Source: Strix aluco (taxonomy: Eukaryota; Chordata; Aves; Strigiformes; Strigidae). From it: DNA of 64,000 nucleotides. Made by a program: the position numbers and the translations under genes. The DNA lies in NCBI RefSeq assembly GCF_031877795.1, contig NC_133948.1, positions 13,066,948-13,130,947 on the forward strand, read 5' to 3'. Every line of letters starts with the position of its first letter. Position 1 is the stretch's first letter. Under the pieces are notes generated by a model. The model made no database searches. It was not told where the DNA came from and was given only the letters and a program-made list of their open reading frames with translations. Positions 13,791 to 27,055 of this stretch are shown here, piece after piece.

Positions 13791-16700
13791 CCATCCAAGA
13801 AACGGGCCATGCAGAATCAAACCAAAGGCCTGACTGTACCAAGAAAAGCAGCATCAGGAAAGTATAGGAAACAGCGTATGGACAGCAGGCCTTCCCTAGG
13901 TACACTGAGATCATCTTACACAAGATTCTCCACTAGCACATCACCTGATGCCCACAGCTGGCTGGAAAACATCCCTCCGCAGCAAGGTCTGCCTTGTGTC
14001 TCCTCCTTTACCCCATATTATTATTTTACCAGCTCACTAATTCAGCAAGAATGTTTTGCCCCATGCCTGGGGGACCAGCATTTGCTCTTTTGATCAAACC
14101 TGTATCCTGAGTATCTGCTCTCTGTTGATGGAGAACTGAGCCAGCTTTCTGGGAAGGCACCTTCTGTCCTCACCCCCTCCACCTGTGCACGCACCAGCTT
14201 TGTTGCTCTGTTGATGCCCACACGCATAATAAATGGAGTTGCGGCACCAGCAGAGCCTTTACTGTCCTCCTGGAATGGAGAGTGTTAATGCATGGGCTGA
14301 ACTGGGGGTGGGGGAGTGAAGTGCTGAAAAATGATGCACACAACGCCTCATTATCACATCCTTAATAGCCCTGAAATTGCTATGAGGGCCTCTGTCATTT
14401 CTCCTCCCCCTGGGTCACAAGGAGCCATTCCATCTGTCTCAGCAGCAGGGCCTGGTTTTCTCTCCAGAGCTGCTGGCCATCCAAGCAGACAGGGCACCTC
14501 GACGCTTGCAGCCAGCGTCTCCACACCGGGTGTTCCTCAGAGGAACCACCACACTGGCTCAGCTCACCACATCTGCTCTAAATCAACTGACTCCAGGAGC
14601 GGCCACTGGCATTAGGCATCCAAATTTTACTCCTACACCCTGCTACTGCCTTCAGGGAGGAAAGGCAGACCATGTCTCAGTTTCCCTGAAAGATCTCCCA
14701 ACTACTTCGGTAAAGATCTTCTGCTTTTCATTTTTGTTGTGCACTCACAGAACGTCACCTATATGTTCTGGGGAATTTCCAGCCAGTTCAGAGGTGCCAA
14801 CAGCATTTCCAAGATCACCCAATATCTGGGCTACAGGTCTGCTGAGGCATATTTTTAAAGCACAAGTCAATGCATCATCCTGGATGACCTTATGCTCTCT
14901 CCAGTGGGAGAGGGGTGTGGATGCCAGCCTCCTGCCCTGGCCAGGTCTCCCTCACCACACACCAGCCAGCTCAGCTCTCCATGGACAGCAGATGCTCTAG
15001 ATACAGCTTTGATCAAAAGAGCAATTTCTGGTTCCCCAGACCTGGGGCAAAACCTTCTCACTGAATTAATGAGCTGGTAAAATAATACTGTCATGTAAAG
15101 GAGGCACAAGGCATTAGCAGGTCCTGCGTCAGCACAGAGGCATTTAGCTACCACAGAACTAGTGGCTGCACCTTTAAGCGTTGCATCTCAGTTCCACTTT
15201 TCATGACACCTGCGCTGAAGGCATTTGATGACTCCCAAGAAATGCCAAGTCAAGAAGCTTTTAAGAACTACTGAACTGCCTTTTTAAGAGGCAGGGGACA
15301 TGTGCACCTAATCCAGTCTTAAAACTAATGATTTAATTTACCTTAGAAGAAGCAAGCCAGCATAAATTAATATCTCCCAGTAGTATAACATAAGCATGTT
15401 TTATCTAGAGATTATGTTGATTAAATCATCAAGTGCCATAATCTTCCCTTCCTACCTCAATAAGATGGGGAAAGAAAAAAAAAAACCCTAAAAATATAGA
15501 TATAGCCTTCTAAGCCACAGGAGGGAACTGCACATTCATCTCCAAGCACTCTCCTCACTCAGTAAAGCATGCACACAAGACTCCCCACCCTGGAAGAGGC
15601 TGCTCCAGCTGGTGTGGTACTAAGAGGTAAAATGAAGCTACGTGTTCAGAATTGACGAGATGCGAGGAGATGGAGGCTGGAGGAGCTTAGAGGCAATATA
15701 GGAGTTACACTTACGGGGTTTCACTGCGCAAATGTTACTGAAGAAATTAGTCAAGGCTGAATATCTGCTTTTGGGATATAAGACACCAAGGCCATTAGTC
15801 ACACAAGCTGGAAATTGAAGTGGCTTAGATCCACCATGCTGGGAGACAATGCCTTAGCAGAGGGGGAAAACACAGAAGCCCATTCAAAACATCTTTTTCC
15901 CACCTCCCTAATCTTATTTCTGCTAGTTCCTACCTCTTTTGCTCCACACTGAAAGGAAGGACTAAACCACCTACTTTAATGAATCAACAAGACCTACCTT
16001 GACTTTTATCAACAGAGCTATCATCTGCTGAGGGTGGTTTTTCAGACAAAGCCTGTTCCTGTGGGACTCAGCTGAAAACACCCTGCTGCAGCTTTCTGCC
16101 AGGTAATCATGCACGGACACTTCACATTTAATGGCTTTGTCTGCTGGCTGTTTGGATTGCATGTGGAATGCTCTAGAGCCCTTGGGCAGGGCACTTCAGA
16201 AGCACAACACCTTTTATTTAAAGCCAATTCACAACCACAGTGGTGAGTTTGAAAGCTTCCCTGAAGAATGACAAAGAATCTTGTTAAGCTCGTGGCAGGA
16301 GAAGAGGGGTCTAAGGCCAAAAAACAAAAATCCCTATACCAACAGAAATCTCTCCCCAAAAAACCAAACTCTAAACACTGTTTATACTGACCCCTGACAC
16401 CAACAACAGGTCTCCAGTAAGCAGTCTTTATCTACAAGGCCAAACCTCATGGTGAGCAACCTCAACTCACCCTCCTAGCCCATTGTTATACAACTTGGCA
16501 TTAGTGTTTACAAGATAAGTGAATTTTGCAAAGGAAGGGCAATTAACAGATGTAGTTTTATCTGCTTATTGGAAAGCTGGGACAAGTAGCAAGCTTCTGC
16601 CAGCAGTGCTGAGCATGGGCTGCAGCAACTGCAGTCCCCTGCCTCAATTTCTTCATAAATGGAGTAATTACTCCACTGTTGTAAAAGCTTGGAAGCCTTC

Positions 16701-17330
16701 AGAAAAGAAACAGCATTATCTGGAAAATTATTTTAATACCAAAATGAAGTTATCAAGAGGAACTCCATGCCCAGTGTCTCATGCAGAAAACACATCCCCA
16801 TTTAAATATCCTGTCCCTACAAGGGAAAAAAAATATGCATGGTGTGAAGGAACCACAGTTTCAGGTTCTGTAAGGAGGCATTTTCTCAGAAAGTTTTTCT
16901 CAGAGAGACAGTGTGCTGACTTGCAGCCTTACAAATCTGAAAGAAGATGCAAGAGGTTTCCTGACATTTTTTTTTCATTATTCATTTCTGTGATCCTGTA
17001 AACCTGCATGATGATTCACAGAGCAGAGGATGGTTGTGTTTCTTTCCTTGAACACCTTTCAAATTAAAACTCAGCCCCAAGCCCCTTTCTCACCTAGAAG
17101 CAAACCACCTAATCTTACTATATAAAACTGACTTCCCTAAAATGTTTCAGGCGGACGAATGTAATGCCAGAACAATTCTTCACATCCTTCTGATGTCATT
17201 TTACAGGAGAAATAACCTATTCTGACCCTCTCCCCTCTGCAAATGTCTCTGCCTTTCCAGGTGTGAACAGCATCTCCCTTCTGGGCTTTGGAACCTCTTC
17301 AGTTCAATTGACGGGGCCCCCAGAAGGCTG
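13791..17330. other. Non-coding region between CR1 and LTR
   Basis: No exon, RNA gene or further repeat that I can support. Confidence 0.6.
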
Positions 17331-17746
17331 TGTGTCACCGAAATTGGGAATGAAGCTCTTAACACCAACGTAGCATTAAGCAGCAGGCATTCTCTTTATT
17401 GCAGCGCTGGATGCACGGGGGATCGCTCCACCTATCGTGCATACCGAAAGACAGAGGCACACTTCTTATATACATTAAAAAGATGAATATTTATATAATT
17501 ACCGAGAAGTACCCGCTTATTCCCAGGGAATCTAATGCATATGTTAAATACCTGCCTATTTCCAGGAACCTACTGTATACATTGCGAGGCAGTCGGCTCC
17601 ACGCAGGCTGACTTGCTGATCTTGTCAGTACGAAGCGTACTGGAGAGGGGTGGCTCTTGGGCAGGTAGGCTTGCTTATCTTGTCGGTGTGGAGCTTATAC
17701 AAAGGGGACCTTTATTGGTATATTAACTAAATTGGTTTTGGTATCA
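17331..17746 (-). mobile_element. Solo LTR, minus orientation, second avian ERV family
   Basis: On the minus strand: a U3 with two copies of a roughly 57-bp repeat, a TATATAAG box (17465-17472), then AATAAA (17395-17400), and a U5 ending TCGGTGACACA. The order TATA, about 70 bp, AATAAA, about 65 bp, end is normal LTR architecture. The region around the poly(A) signal (GCGCTGGATGCACGGGGGAT on plus) matches an avian ERV LTR type I recognise. The outer (U3) limit near TGATACC is approximate; no target-site duplication could be resolved and no viral genes flank it. Confidence 0.75.
17595..17708 (-). repeat. Duplicated roughly 57-bp unit inside the 17.3-kb LTR U3
   Basis: Two diverged direct copies, about 17595-17650 and 17652-17708: GCAGGCTGACTTGCTGATCT pairs with GCAGGTAGGCTTGCTTATCT, both followed by TGTC. 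This resembles an enhancer duplication upstream of the LTR TATA box. Confidence 0.65.
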
Positions 17747-20700
17747 TGGGGACTTCATTAGAAACATCTTCAAACACACTAATGCCACTTGTCTTCTGCA
17801 GGACCCTTGTTCCAGACAAGCCTGACACTTTGACAGCACCTTCACACATTTTCACTGAGCAAATGCACCATTACACAAAGTTTAATTTTTCGAATGGCTA
17901 GAAAATCTCTCCCTCTAGGTAAACATTAGACAAACATCTATAGGCTGCATGGAATTGCATGTCAAGCCACTCGATAAAACCAACTTATCTGCCAGGAACA
18001 AGCCTGACAAATCCTTGGTACAGATGCCTTTCTCCACCAACTTTAAATTGCACACAGAGTGCTCAAAGTCTAGAGGGAGGGAGGGGTTTCCACTCATTGA
18101 TCATCCTCATCCTGCCAGCGTCACATCCACTTGTGTCTCACCCACCCTGCTGAGACAGCTGCCTTTGGAAAGCAGGATTTTGAAAAGATACATAGAGAAA
18201 AGCGTTTCAAAAAAAGACACAGAAGTTGCTTTACTTCCACTCTCACAGCCAGGGCTTGAGGTGTGCTGGGAGAGCGAGTGCTGTCTGCAAGCACCACTTT
18301 TGCTATGTCTCCTTCTCTCAAAACAGCAGACAGCCCTGCAGGCAGCGCAGACCCGGAGAGGATGCTCAGCTCCTCGGTGACACCAGCCATCAGACTCACA
18401 TCAATCTGCTGCTGCTCACTCACAGCAGCTCATTCTTTCCTAAGGAGAAGATCTGGCTGAGGGACTTGCTCCTTACTTCAACGCTCCCGATAGATGAGAC
18501 CTACAAGCGTTTGCTTTTTTTTTTTTTTTAATACATTCCCACTCTCCCCAAGCTGTGGGCAGAAAGCCTTCACAGCAGATCAAAGCCCACAGACATCATC
18601 CAGCTGCTTTTCTTCCATTTACAAGCCTTTAGCTCCGTGATGCCCTGGGAAACCCAAAGGTGGCAGGCAGAAAGCCTGTGGTCCCCAGCAAGATTGAACT
18701 TAATTGCCTCTAGCTTGTGAGTTCCACCTTGGAGGGAGAGATCCTCCTTTCCAGGGGGCCTGGGTCTTTTCTGAGCTGTCTCACACAAACCCTTTCTGCT
18801 AGAATCTTTACAGACGCTTTTGTTCCATACTCAACATCCTGCACAAGCAAATGATTAATTATCCCCAGTGAGTTGCCATCTGTCAGCTGATCACTGACAG
18901 ATCTGATTAACAGACCATCCCCATGTTCTCCACCTACTGCAAAGGAAAACATGCTCTCTTCCAATGGTTTATGCTAACACATTTTTACTTAGGATTTGCA
19001 ACCAGCTTCTCACAGTCAACTACCAAATGTAGCTGATTAGCAGTAACTCATTATCCAGCAACCATCTGATCACCTGCTCTGGACTGAGCCTTAGTCTGTC
19101 CAGCTGGATGGAGAAGAAACAAGAGGGTAATGCTGAAAAAGAGATTATGTGCTGAGAGGTGTAGATGAACTTCTGAGATAGCAGAAACCCTAGGGCAAAA
19201 CCTTAAGGAAGATTAAGTTGCCCTAAAGTCCAGAGTATAAGCTGAGTTAAGGAAGGAGAAGGACATTTCTAGCTGAATAACAGACACAGCTCTCGGTCCT
19301 TGGCAGAACACTGCACTCCTGTGCCTCAGCCTCTCCAACTGAGTAATCAAGTATGTTCTCATTTACTTCTCTATATAGAAATGTTTGAGATTTGCATATC
19401 AAAAACACTATAGGGGTAAAATCACTGCCAAAATAGGCAACAGCAGGCACTGGATGCCCTTCACAGCACTGACCATGCAGGAAAGCAGGATGCTCTTGCA
19501 CTGACACTGGCTTCTCCCACCCATTCTGCTCAGCAGCAGTCAAGATTGCCACAGCAACAGGAGACAGAGGAGAAAAATATTTCTCTAGGACGTATTTGGT
19601 TGCTTTTTAGTGGACTGACATAAGAGAGTTTATAAATACGTCAAGAGCATGTCGGTGTGAAATTGGAAACAAGATGGGATGGCAGCATGGCGAGAAAAGT
19701 ACGTGGGGTGAGGAGATTAAACATGCAGGTTCACCTGAGTGAGGTGCAGATCAAGAGACCTGCGGGAGAACGCAGGATCTCTGCGCTAATCAACTCCATC
19801 GACTGAGCAAAGGAAACTCTTTTCACTAACGCAAACAGCTTTGTGATTACTCACCTCTGTGCTGTCATGGGGCCTGAGGATCCTCTGCCTCCAAACCGCC
19901 CACCGTCGCGCGCAGGCCCAGCTGCAGCCTTCTGCTTTGCCTGGGGAGGGAAAGACGCAGCACCGGTGCTCACAGCGGGCTGCTCCCCTGCCAGCACCAC
20001 CACTGCTCCGTCAGCCAAGCCATGTAACCAGACAGTCAACAGGGACAATAAGGTCATGCAGGAGATCGAGGTCTTCCCCAAAACAATTTAAGAGGCTCAT
20101 TAAACCAGCTAATAGTGCAGCAGCAGCACTGACACCATGCCATTGAGTTTCCAGTCTCCTTTTAACAAGGTCCCAAGAGACTGGAGCGTTTAGCTCCAGT
20201 GCTAAGTGGCCTCTCAAGAGCCCAATCAAGCCAGCCGTGTCAGGAGCTAGAGAGGGCAGCTCGTCCTGGACAAACAAAGAAGGCAACAACCCTGTTCTTG
20301 GGAGAGCGAGGCCTTCCCCACCTCTGAGGATGATGGCTGGCTGAGCACCCAGCGAGCAAGCAGGCAGGCACAGCTCACCCTCAGCACCCATCGCAGCACC
20401 CCGCTCCAGCAGGGACATCGGTAGGCATTCGAGAGACAAACCTGCTCACTGAAGAACAACTCGGGGGAAGCGGGGCAAAAGCTAAACAAGCACTTTCAGA
20501 TAAACACTATCTGCATTTTTGTGATTCTGTTGGGTAGCCCCTCAGAAGCACACGCAGCTCACGGGAGTGAATGCTGCAGCAAGACACAAGCGACAGACAG
20601 GGTCACAGCCCCAGACCTCCTTGGTGAGAGGCATCACACCCTGCAGTCCCCAGTGACAAACCAAGCACAGAACGCGCCTGGATCTGAGGCACTGCGCTGA

Positions 20701-23700
20701 TTCAACAAGCTATTTAGCAATAAGAAGATCCAGCAGCAGTGAAAATGCTCACTGTAACAATTTTTTTTAAAAAAGTAGCAATGCCTCAGCATGTACATAA
20801 ATATGCAACAGCAAGATTGAAACAGGGTGTTGTAACAAGGCACAGTCGGCTGGCTGAAAGAGTGAGAAGACGACTGCCTCTTCTGGGCTTGTGCCTCTGC
20901 TTGGTTGACTGGCTGTATCCATTAATTAGATCCCCATTACACAGGTGGGAAACAAACCCACCAGAGGCACCTTACTCCTCTGTCATTCAGCCCAGGAACA
21001 GGAGATACACACAAAGAGCTGAGGCATAATTGACATGTAGTACCTGTCAGGCTTCCTGATGGGAAGGGAAAAACCCCTCTACTCAAGAGGCTTTGCAGAT
21101 TGGTATCTTTAGTTACATCAAATGGTAAACAGGAACTGGCATGCCTTGTGAAGGCTACAGCCGGTATCTACGGCTGTTCACATCCATTACAAGGCAAGTC
21201 TATTGAAATGTTCCCCAAGGTCTTTAGCACTCGGGTAGCAGAGGACAGCCACATGCCAAAGACACTGCGACAAGCCAGTCCAGAACACGTGCTGCTGCAT
21301 CTTTCATGCTCCCTATGGCTCTCAAAGTACTTCAGAGAAAATTAAACCCTTAGACTTCTTTAAGAAAGTCAGCCTCAGAATAGAGAGGTGTCAAACCTTG
21401 CCAAACGCTCCAGAAACTCGTCACTATGCTAATCCCAACCATTCCCCCCAAGAGCAATTCAGCAGTTGCTGCACCTCCCTCGCCCAGACACACCACAGCA
21501 GCGGTCCAGGGAAGGGAGCACCAACACTGCAGCTTTGCATCCCAGAATATCTGCTAAATACTCATCTTCACAGTGCCTGGAAAGGACAAGCAAGCACCCA
21601 TATCTCCTCAGGTGGATGAAATACTCAGTGAGCAAAGACATGTTGTGGCAGAGCCACAATGAAGTAACATAATAAATTGCCAGCCAATTGTCCCTTCCTT
21701 GGGACAATGTTTTTCCATCTTCAGGCAGAGATCAGGGGACAGACACGTTATATCTGTATTTCATCCAGGCTTTCAAACTCTCCTCAAAATAGTAATTTCA
21801 ATGAAAGAGGAAACAAATCAATAGCTTTGAGTTCTCTTAGGGGAGAAGACAACCAATAGACTTAACCCCAGCTGGTAACTATCCTGCCAGCTTCACCACA
21901 TTATTTCCCTCTCCTGAACTGCAAAATTTCATACTTGGTACAAAATGAGACCTGATCAGTGCTCTAGTGCTGAAATATTATTACAGAGCACACATCCCTG
22001 GGTCCCAAGCTATGTGTGAAACTCTTCTGCCATGCCTTACAGTCTTCAGGAGTCTTAAAAGCAAGGCATTTAGTATTTCCCAATTTCAATGGATGAGACT
22101 TTTTTACCACCACAGAAATCCTTATCAGAGTATTTGCCTCCTGTGTGTACACTCATTTTGTTCAAGTGTATTATATGATTTTGTAACATTCAGAGTCTTC
22201 CCCATTACCTGATGCCTCATGATGTGCAAGGTTTGGAACACTGCCTCCTAATCACATTAGAAAAAAAAAATATTCATGTGACTATTACATACTAAAATTT
22301 GGTTCGTGAGCAAAAGGATTATTTCTTCCCCATAATAAGTAATTCTTCAGTACTCTGACACAATCAGCAGCTACCTTCAACTATTTGATTCAATAGAAAT
22401 GAATTGACAGACATCCACTACTTCCCTGAAAGAAAACAAACAAAAAACTCCACCTACCTTTTAATTTTATGAGGCAAGCAGACACAGAGCTACATCCATG
22501 TGTCCTGAGCCAACCGGTCTCCAAACCCAGGTTCAGCCAGTGCAGTCAATCTGTTTGACACCTTTCAGTCACTGATTCCAAACAGGATTTAAACCATCAA
22601 GCAGAAACCTTGATTTAAGACACGTTTTAACCTTGATTTGCATTTGTATTTCCATTAAAGATCATTAGCTTTCATTAACTGGGCTAGCCATTAAAATAGC
22701 AGAGACCTGCTGGTAACCACCACTGTCAAAAGAATCCTAACTCAATAAAAACACGGAACGCTAATAAAGTGAAATGAAAAATCTATGTTTCATCACTATT
22801 CTGATTTTCTTCCTCTCAGGATTTGGAGCAGAACACATGGATGCAAATTAGAACTAAATGAAAAATGACAAAGCTACCTTAGGCTTACGGGGCAACTGAT
22901 ACATTTCAGATTTAAGATTGATTAAATAAATTGGTAGCTGTTTGCAGTGGGTTAGATCTCTTGGTTCAAAGGCCCTAAAAATGACTGGCTTTGCTCAAAG
23001 CATTGCTATTTTAGAACCAAAGGCTTAAGCAACTCTTCCTGTGTTGCTGTTCAGCATCTTGTTTACACGGAGTTTAGACACCCATCCTGCTTATATAAAC
23101 ACAAAATATTTTCAATGGTATATATGTCTTTTGTCACCTAAATATTATTTAAATTTTGGTCCCAGGGTACAAGGTTTCTCTGAGCCACTCTCCTCCTCCA
23201 CCTATTTCTTAACATCACAGGCAAAAAACCCCAAATCTTTTGTGGTTTTTTTGAATCTTAATGAAATAATATAAACCCAAACATTTCTTTATGCATACTT
23301 ATTAACTGAAATCAATATTTTACAGAAAAGCATTCTTGCGTAAAAAGGAGGCATCTAAATAACCAGCATTGACTCCATTGTAAAGCAATAGGTACTTTAA
23401 GTATTACAAGATATTTTGGCATCCCAAAAGTTTGAGCTGATGTTGGGTGATGAAGGTGTTTCTCAAATTCAGCATAACATTAAAATAGTGTAATTCTTTA
23501 ACTGTATGCAATGTGACGTTTCAGTGAAAACAGGTTTTCAATAAATCACAAGAAAAATTGAAACATTCATTTTCTAAATACTTCAAAATACATTAAATTT
23601 TTAGTTTTAGAATTGGACAAATTAAAACTGGTAAAAGCAAACCTCAGACGCCCATTCAGACTTTTAATTGTTTAGCATTTGCTATTTGCTTCTATGGAAC

Positions 23701-23779
23701 AAGAACCCAAAAGGTGTTTTAACTTGTCTTTTTCTGAAAGAGAAAGAACCCCAGTTATTCACAAGGGTCACAGCAATTT
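17747..23779. other. Non-coding region downstream of SUDS3
   Basis: GC content falls towards the right. There is a homeodomain-type ATTA-rich stretch around 22630-22710 and a poly-T run near 18515. No coding exon recognised. Confidence 0.6.
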
Positions 23780-23794
23780 CTTGCTCTTTTAGTC

Positions 23795-23800
23795 TTTATT
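23795..23800 (-). terminator. SUDS3: Candidate distal SUDS3 poly(A) signal AATAAA
   Basis: The minus strand reads ACAAAAATAAAGACT. TGTACA lies about 20 nt upstream (a CFIm-like site), and GCTGTGACCCTTGTG follows as a plausible GU-rich element. Confidence 0.45.
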
Positions 23801-25732
23801 TTTGTAAGTTTCCCAGAAATGTACAAAAAACTGCAAACAATCAAGACTTCTGTCATTAAATTACTTTGTCTCTTTACAAAATTCCAGACAAAGCACATGA
23901 ACTAAAAAAAGACATGTTCTTTTATTAGCATTCATCCCAGGAAAAAGCCTCTTTTGAAACCTTTCAGCGAGTATGTCAAAAAGCCACTGGAAGTTGGTTC
24001 ACTGATCTGGCTTCCCGCCCATCTGAACATCTAATGGGGGGCGGATCTTTTTTATTTTGCACTTGATCAACATCACAGCCCATTTCTCAAGGCAATGAAA
24101 AAAGAATGCTTAATATGAGTCAACAGCCAACTACAATTTAACCCTCAATAAAAGTCTATTTTTGGCAGAAGGGTCACCTTTCTTTAAAATTACTATAACC
24201 GTGAGTTAAAACCATTTCTTAAATTTACTTTAAATGCTGTTCATAATGAGGATTGTCTTTTCATAACTGTAGCAAAGTCACTTCTGTTCACTGAGGGTTT
24301 GAATTCTTCAAAAGATTGATGTTAGACAGGCAAATAGCAGACAGAAAAGCCAATTTTCTCTTAGAATTTAAGCAAGACCTTGTCCATCTCCTCGAGTAAC
24401 TTGTCTCTATTTTTCCAACCAGTGGCAGGAAATCTTCCTTTCTACAGCTGATGTCTATACTCTTGATCTCCACATACCTCATCCTTGCCACAACACATTT
24501 TGAGCATCCTTCTAGGATTAAAAAATGTACTGCTTCCCTGAGTGCACAATAAGGCACTGCATTTTTATCATTTCCAGCCTTGTAAATAGCACAGGCTATT
24601 ACAGACAGCCTACTTGAAAAAACAGGATACAATATTCGTGTGCTTTGTTAAAGGAGACAGATCTACTTTTTATGGCAATCAACTAAGGCAAGAAAGACTT
24701 TCATTTCATTAAAATGAGAAACTGAGGATGAAGTAGCTTTAAAACAAAATACTTCCAGTATAGTACTTAAATTTGGAGCAAATAAGGCTACTAACCCTCA
24801 TGCAGGACTGGAAGAGCAAATTGTAGTTCCAAGGCTGATCCAGGGGCACTGGGGAAGCTGGCAGTGGGCAAGGAACTCTGGCGGAAGGGAGCTGTACAAA
24901 CCTCATACGTCCTTCCTGGAGATCCAAGATCAGCGTGAAAGAGTAAGAATCTGAGATCAAGTTTTGACAGCTTCCATGTTGAAGCACTGTCCTGAATCAG
25001 TATCAGTTTACATGACTCATCTCCCCAGTCAACACAACAGTACACTTAAATTTCTTCCTTCCCACCCTGACTGCTCACGTCCTCATTCTTTCTTAGTTTG
25101 TTCTTCATCACTACAACTTGCAGTCCAAGGCTACACTTGATTATCTGCAACAACACAAGATGACTCTTTATAACAGTAACTTTCTCAGCAGTTGAGTGTC
25201 CGTAGTGGGGTTACAGGAGAGGGAAATGGCACAACAGTCCCACAGGTATTCGCTTCCAGAAGACTCTTCAAATTCTGATTAGGGTGTGAACTAGAAATGC
25301 AAGTCCCATCCCATCAGCCCCACCACCACCCTCCCTACCCCCCCACAATGTAAGACCACAGCTGACGGAAAGACAGGCTTCTGGCTGAGAGCAGATATTC
25401 TTTTTCCCTTTCTGCCAAGGAATAGGGATGGTGAGCAGATGCTGTCGATCCAGATTAAGATGTGGTGTTGAAACTAGATAATTAAGCATTCACAATGTGC
25501 ACCTATACCACACCTGGCTCTAGGAGAGCAGCTGCACTTCCTCACTTCTACCAATACCTTTAAAGTTAACCCAAAACAAGTAACATTAAAGCAGCAGAGA
25601 GATTACCTGCTGTTAGCAGGTTGGCAAAATAACTCCCCAAAATCAAACCAAAGTTTCCAGCTATTTCCACAAACGCATATATTGATAAAATGATATACGT
25701 AAGAAATAAATCCTGCTATTTACTTAGCACTT

Positions 25733-25738
25733 TTTATT
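25733..25738 (-). terminator. SUDS3: Candidate proximal SUDS3 poly(A) signal AATAAA
   Basis: The minus strand reads ATAATAAAAAG about 2.4 kb after the stop codon. Canonical hexamer, but the downstream element is not clear. It could give a shorter 3' UTR isoform. Confidence 0.25.
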
Positions 25739-26485
25739 ATAAGAGCTATGATGTTCGTTTTAAGGCTCAGTGACAAATCCTGTTTGGTACATCATCACCT
25801 TATTAAAAACCTGTCACACGTGCAGAGAATGCTAAGTTATATTAAGTATGCTGTTAACTTGACAAAATACAGCCTGCTGCTTTCCACCTGACTAACACTG
25901 CAGCAAAGATGGCACATTTTCAAGGGGTGGGAAACAGACACCCTCTCCTTTCCTCACCAAAGCTCCAGATCCAGTTGAAACTCTAAAAACAGTATAAATA
26001 GGTGTCTCAGCCACAAAGGCAACACATCAAACTCAGCCATAACACTCCACTTCAGATCCACATATATACATCAGTTATTAAGATGTGACTGCCACCCAAC
26101 TGCAGTAAGTAAAAGAAATGGAAACAATCATTTAAAATACTCCATTTATCCAGATATGAAGGAAGGGCTAGACTGATGCTGAACAAGAAGGCAGTTCAAA
26201 AGCAAAACCAAAAGACGCCTCAAAGTGACAGATATTGATAAAGGAAGAAATTACAGCTTTTTTGTCCAGTAATCAAAAGGAGCACAAAGTTCTTTTGCAC
26301 AGAAGACAGAGCTCTGACAGCGTTGCCAGTGCACTGTGCAGTTCATGCCAACGCAGTCACATATGGTATCAGTGGCTTCAGCCATCAGCAAAAGACTCGG
26401 AATAATAAAGGAATGCCAGAGTCAGATCTTTAAACATCTTGGAAGGGAGTATATTACTATCATCACTTGAGCATTTTCACTTGTG

Positions 26486-27055
26486 TGTCCTGGTTTCAGC
26501 TGGCATACAGTTAAGTTTTCTTCTTAATAGCTAGACTAGTGCTGTGTTTTGGATTCAGTAGGGGATTTCGTATGAGAAGAATGTTGATAATTACAGATGT
26601 TTTTAGCTGTTGCTAAAAAATCAAGGACTTTTCAGCTTCCCATGTCCTGCTAGTGTGCAGGTGCACAAGAACCTGGAGAGGAGCACAGCCAATGGAATAT
26701 TCCAGCAAGCTGGCCAATTGAATATTCCATATCACACAGCATCATGCTCAGTATATAGATGAGGGTGGGCCAGAAAACTTGCTCTCTCTTTCCAGGATTG
26801 TGGTTTTGGGATCTTCTCTGGGATTGCTAGCTGGGAACAGACTGGGTGTCAGTCTGCAAGCGGCGAGCAATCGTATTGTGTATTACTCATCTGTATTTTC
26901 CATTATTATCATTTTATTTCAATTACTGTTTTTATCTCAACCCGTGAGTCTCCTTACCTTTAGCCTTTCAATTCACTCCCCCATCCCCAGGGTGGGAAGA
27001 GGGTGAGCGAGCAGCTGTGTGGTGTTTGGCTGCTGGCTGGGTTTAAACCACAACA
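26486..27055 (+). mobile_element. Solo LTR of an avian endogenous retrovirus
   Basis: About 570 bp, beginning TGTCCTGGTTTCAGCTGG and ending GGGTTTAAACCACAACA, the termini of an LTR family I recognise from neoavian genomes. Two CCAAT-containing direct repeats (26688-26704 and 26713-26729) precede a TATATAG box (26752-26758). No internal viral genes flank it, so it is a recombined solo LTR. Flanking 6-mers CTTGTG and CTCATG match at four of six positions, compatible with a decayed target-site duplication. I see no AATAAA on its own sense strand. Confidence 0.88.

Noticed and set aside
16519-17001. Plus-strand open frame of 160 codons
   Set aside because: No repeat-protein or host-gene similarity seen, and no promoter or poly(A) context. 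Treated as chance.
1-23000. Search for the first coding exon of SRRM4 on the minus strand
   Set aside because: No sequence matching the conserved N-terminus and no CpG island was found. Gene order suggests it lies further left.
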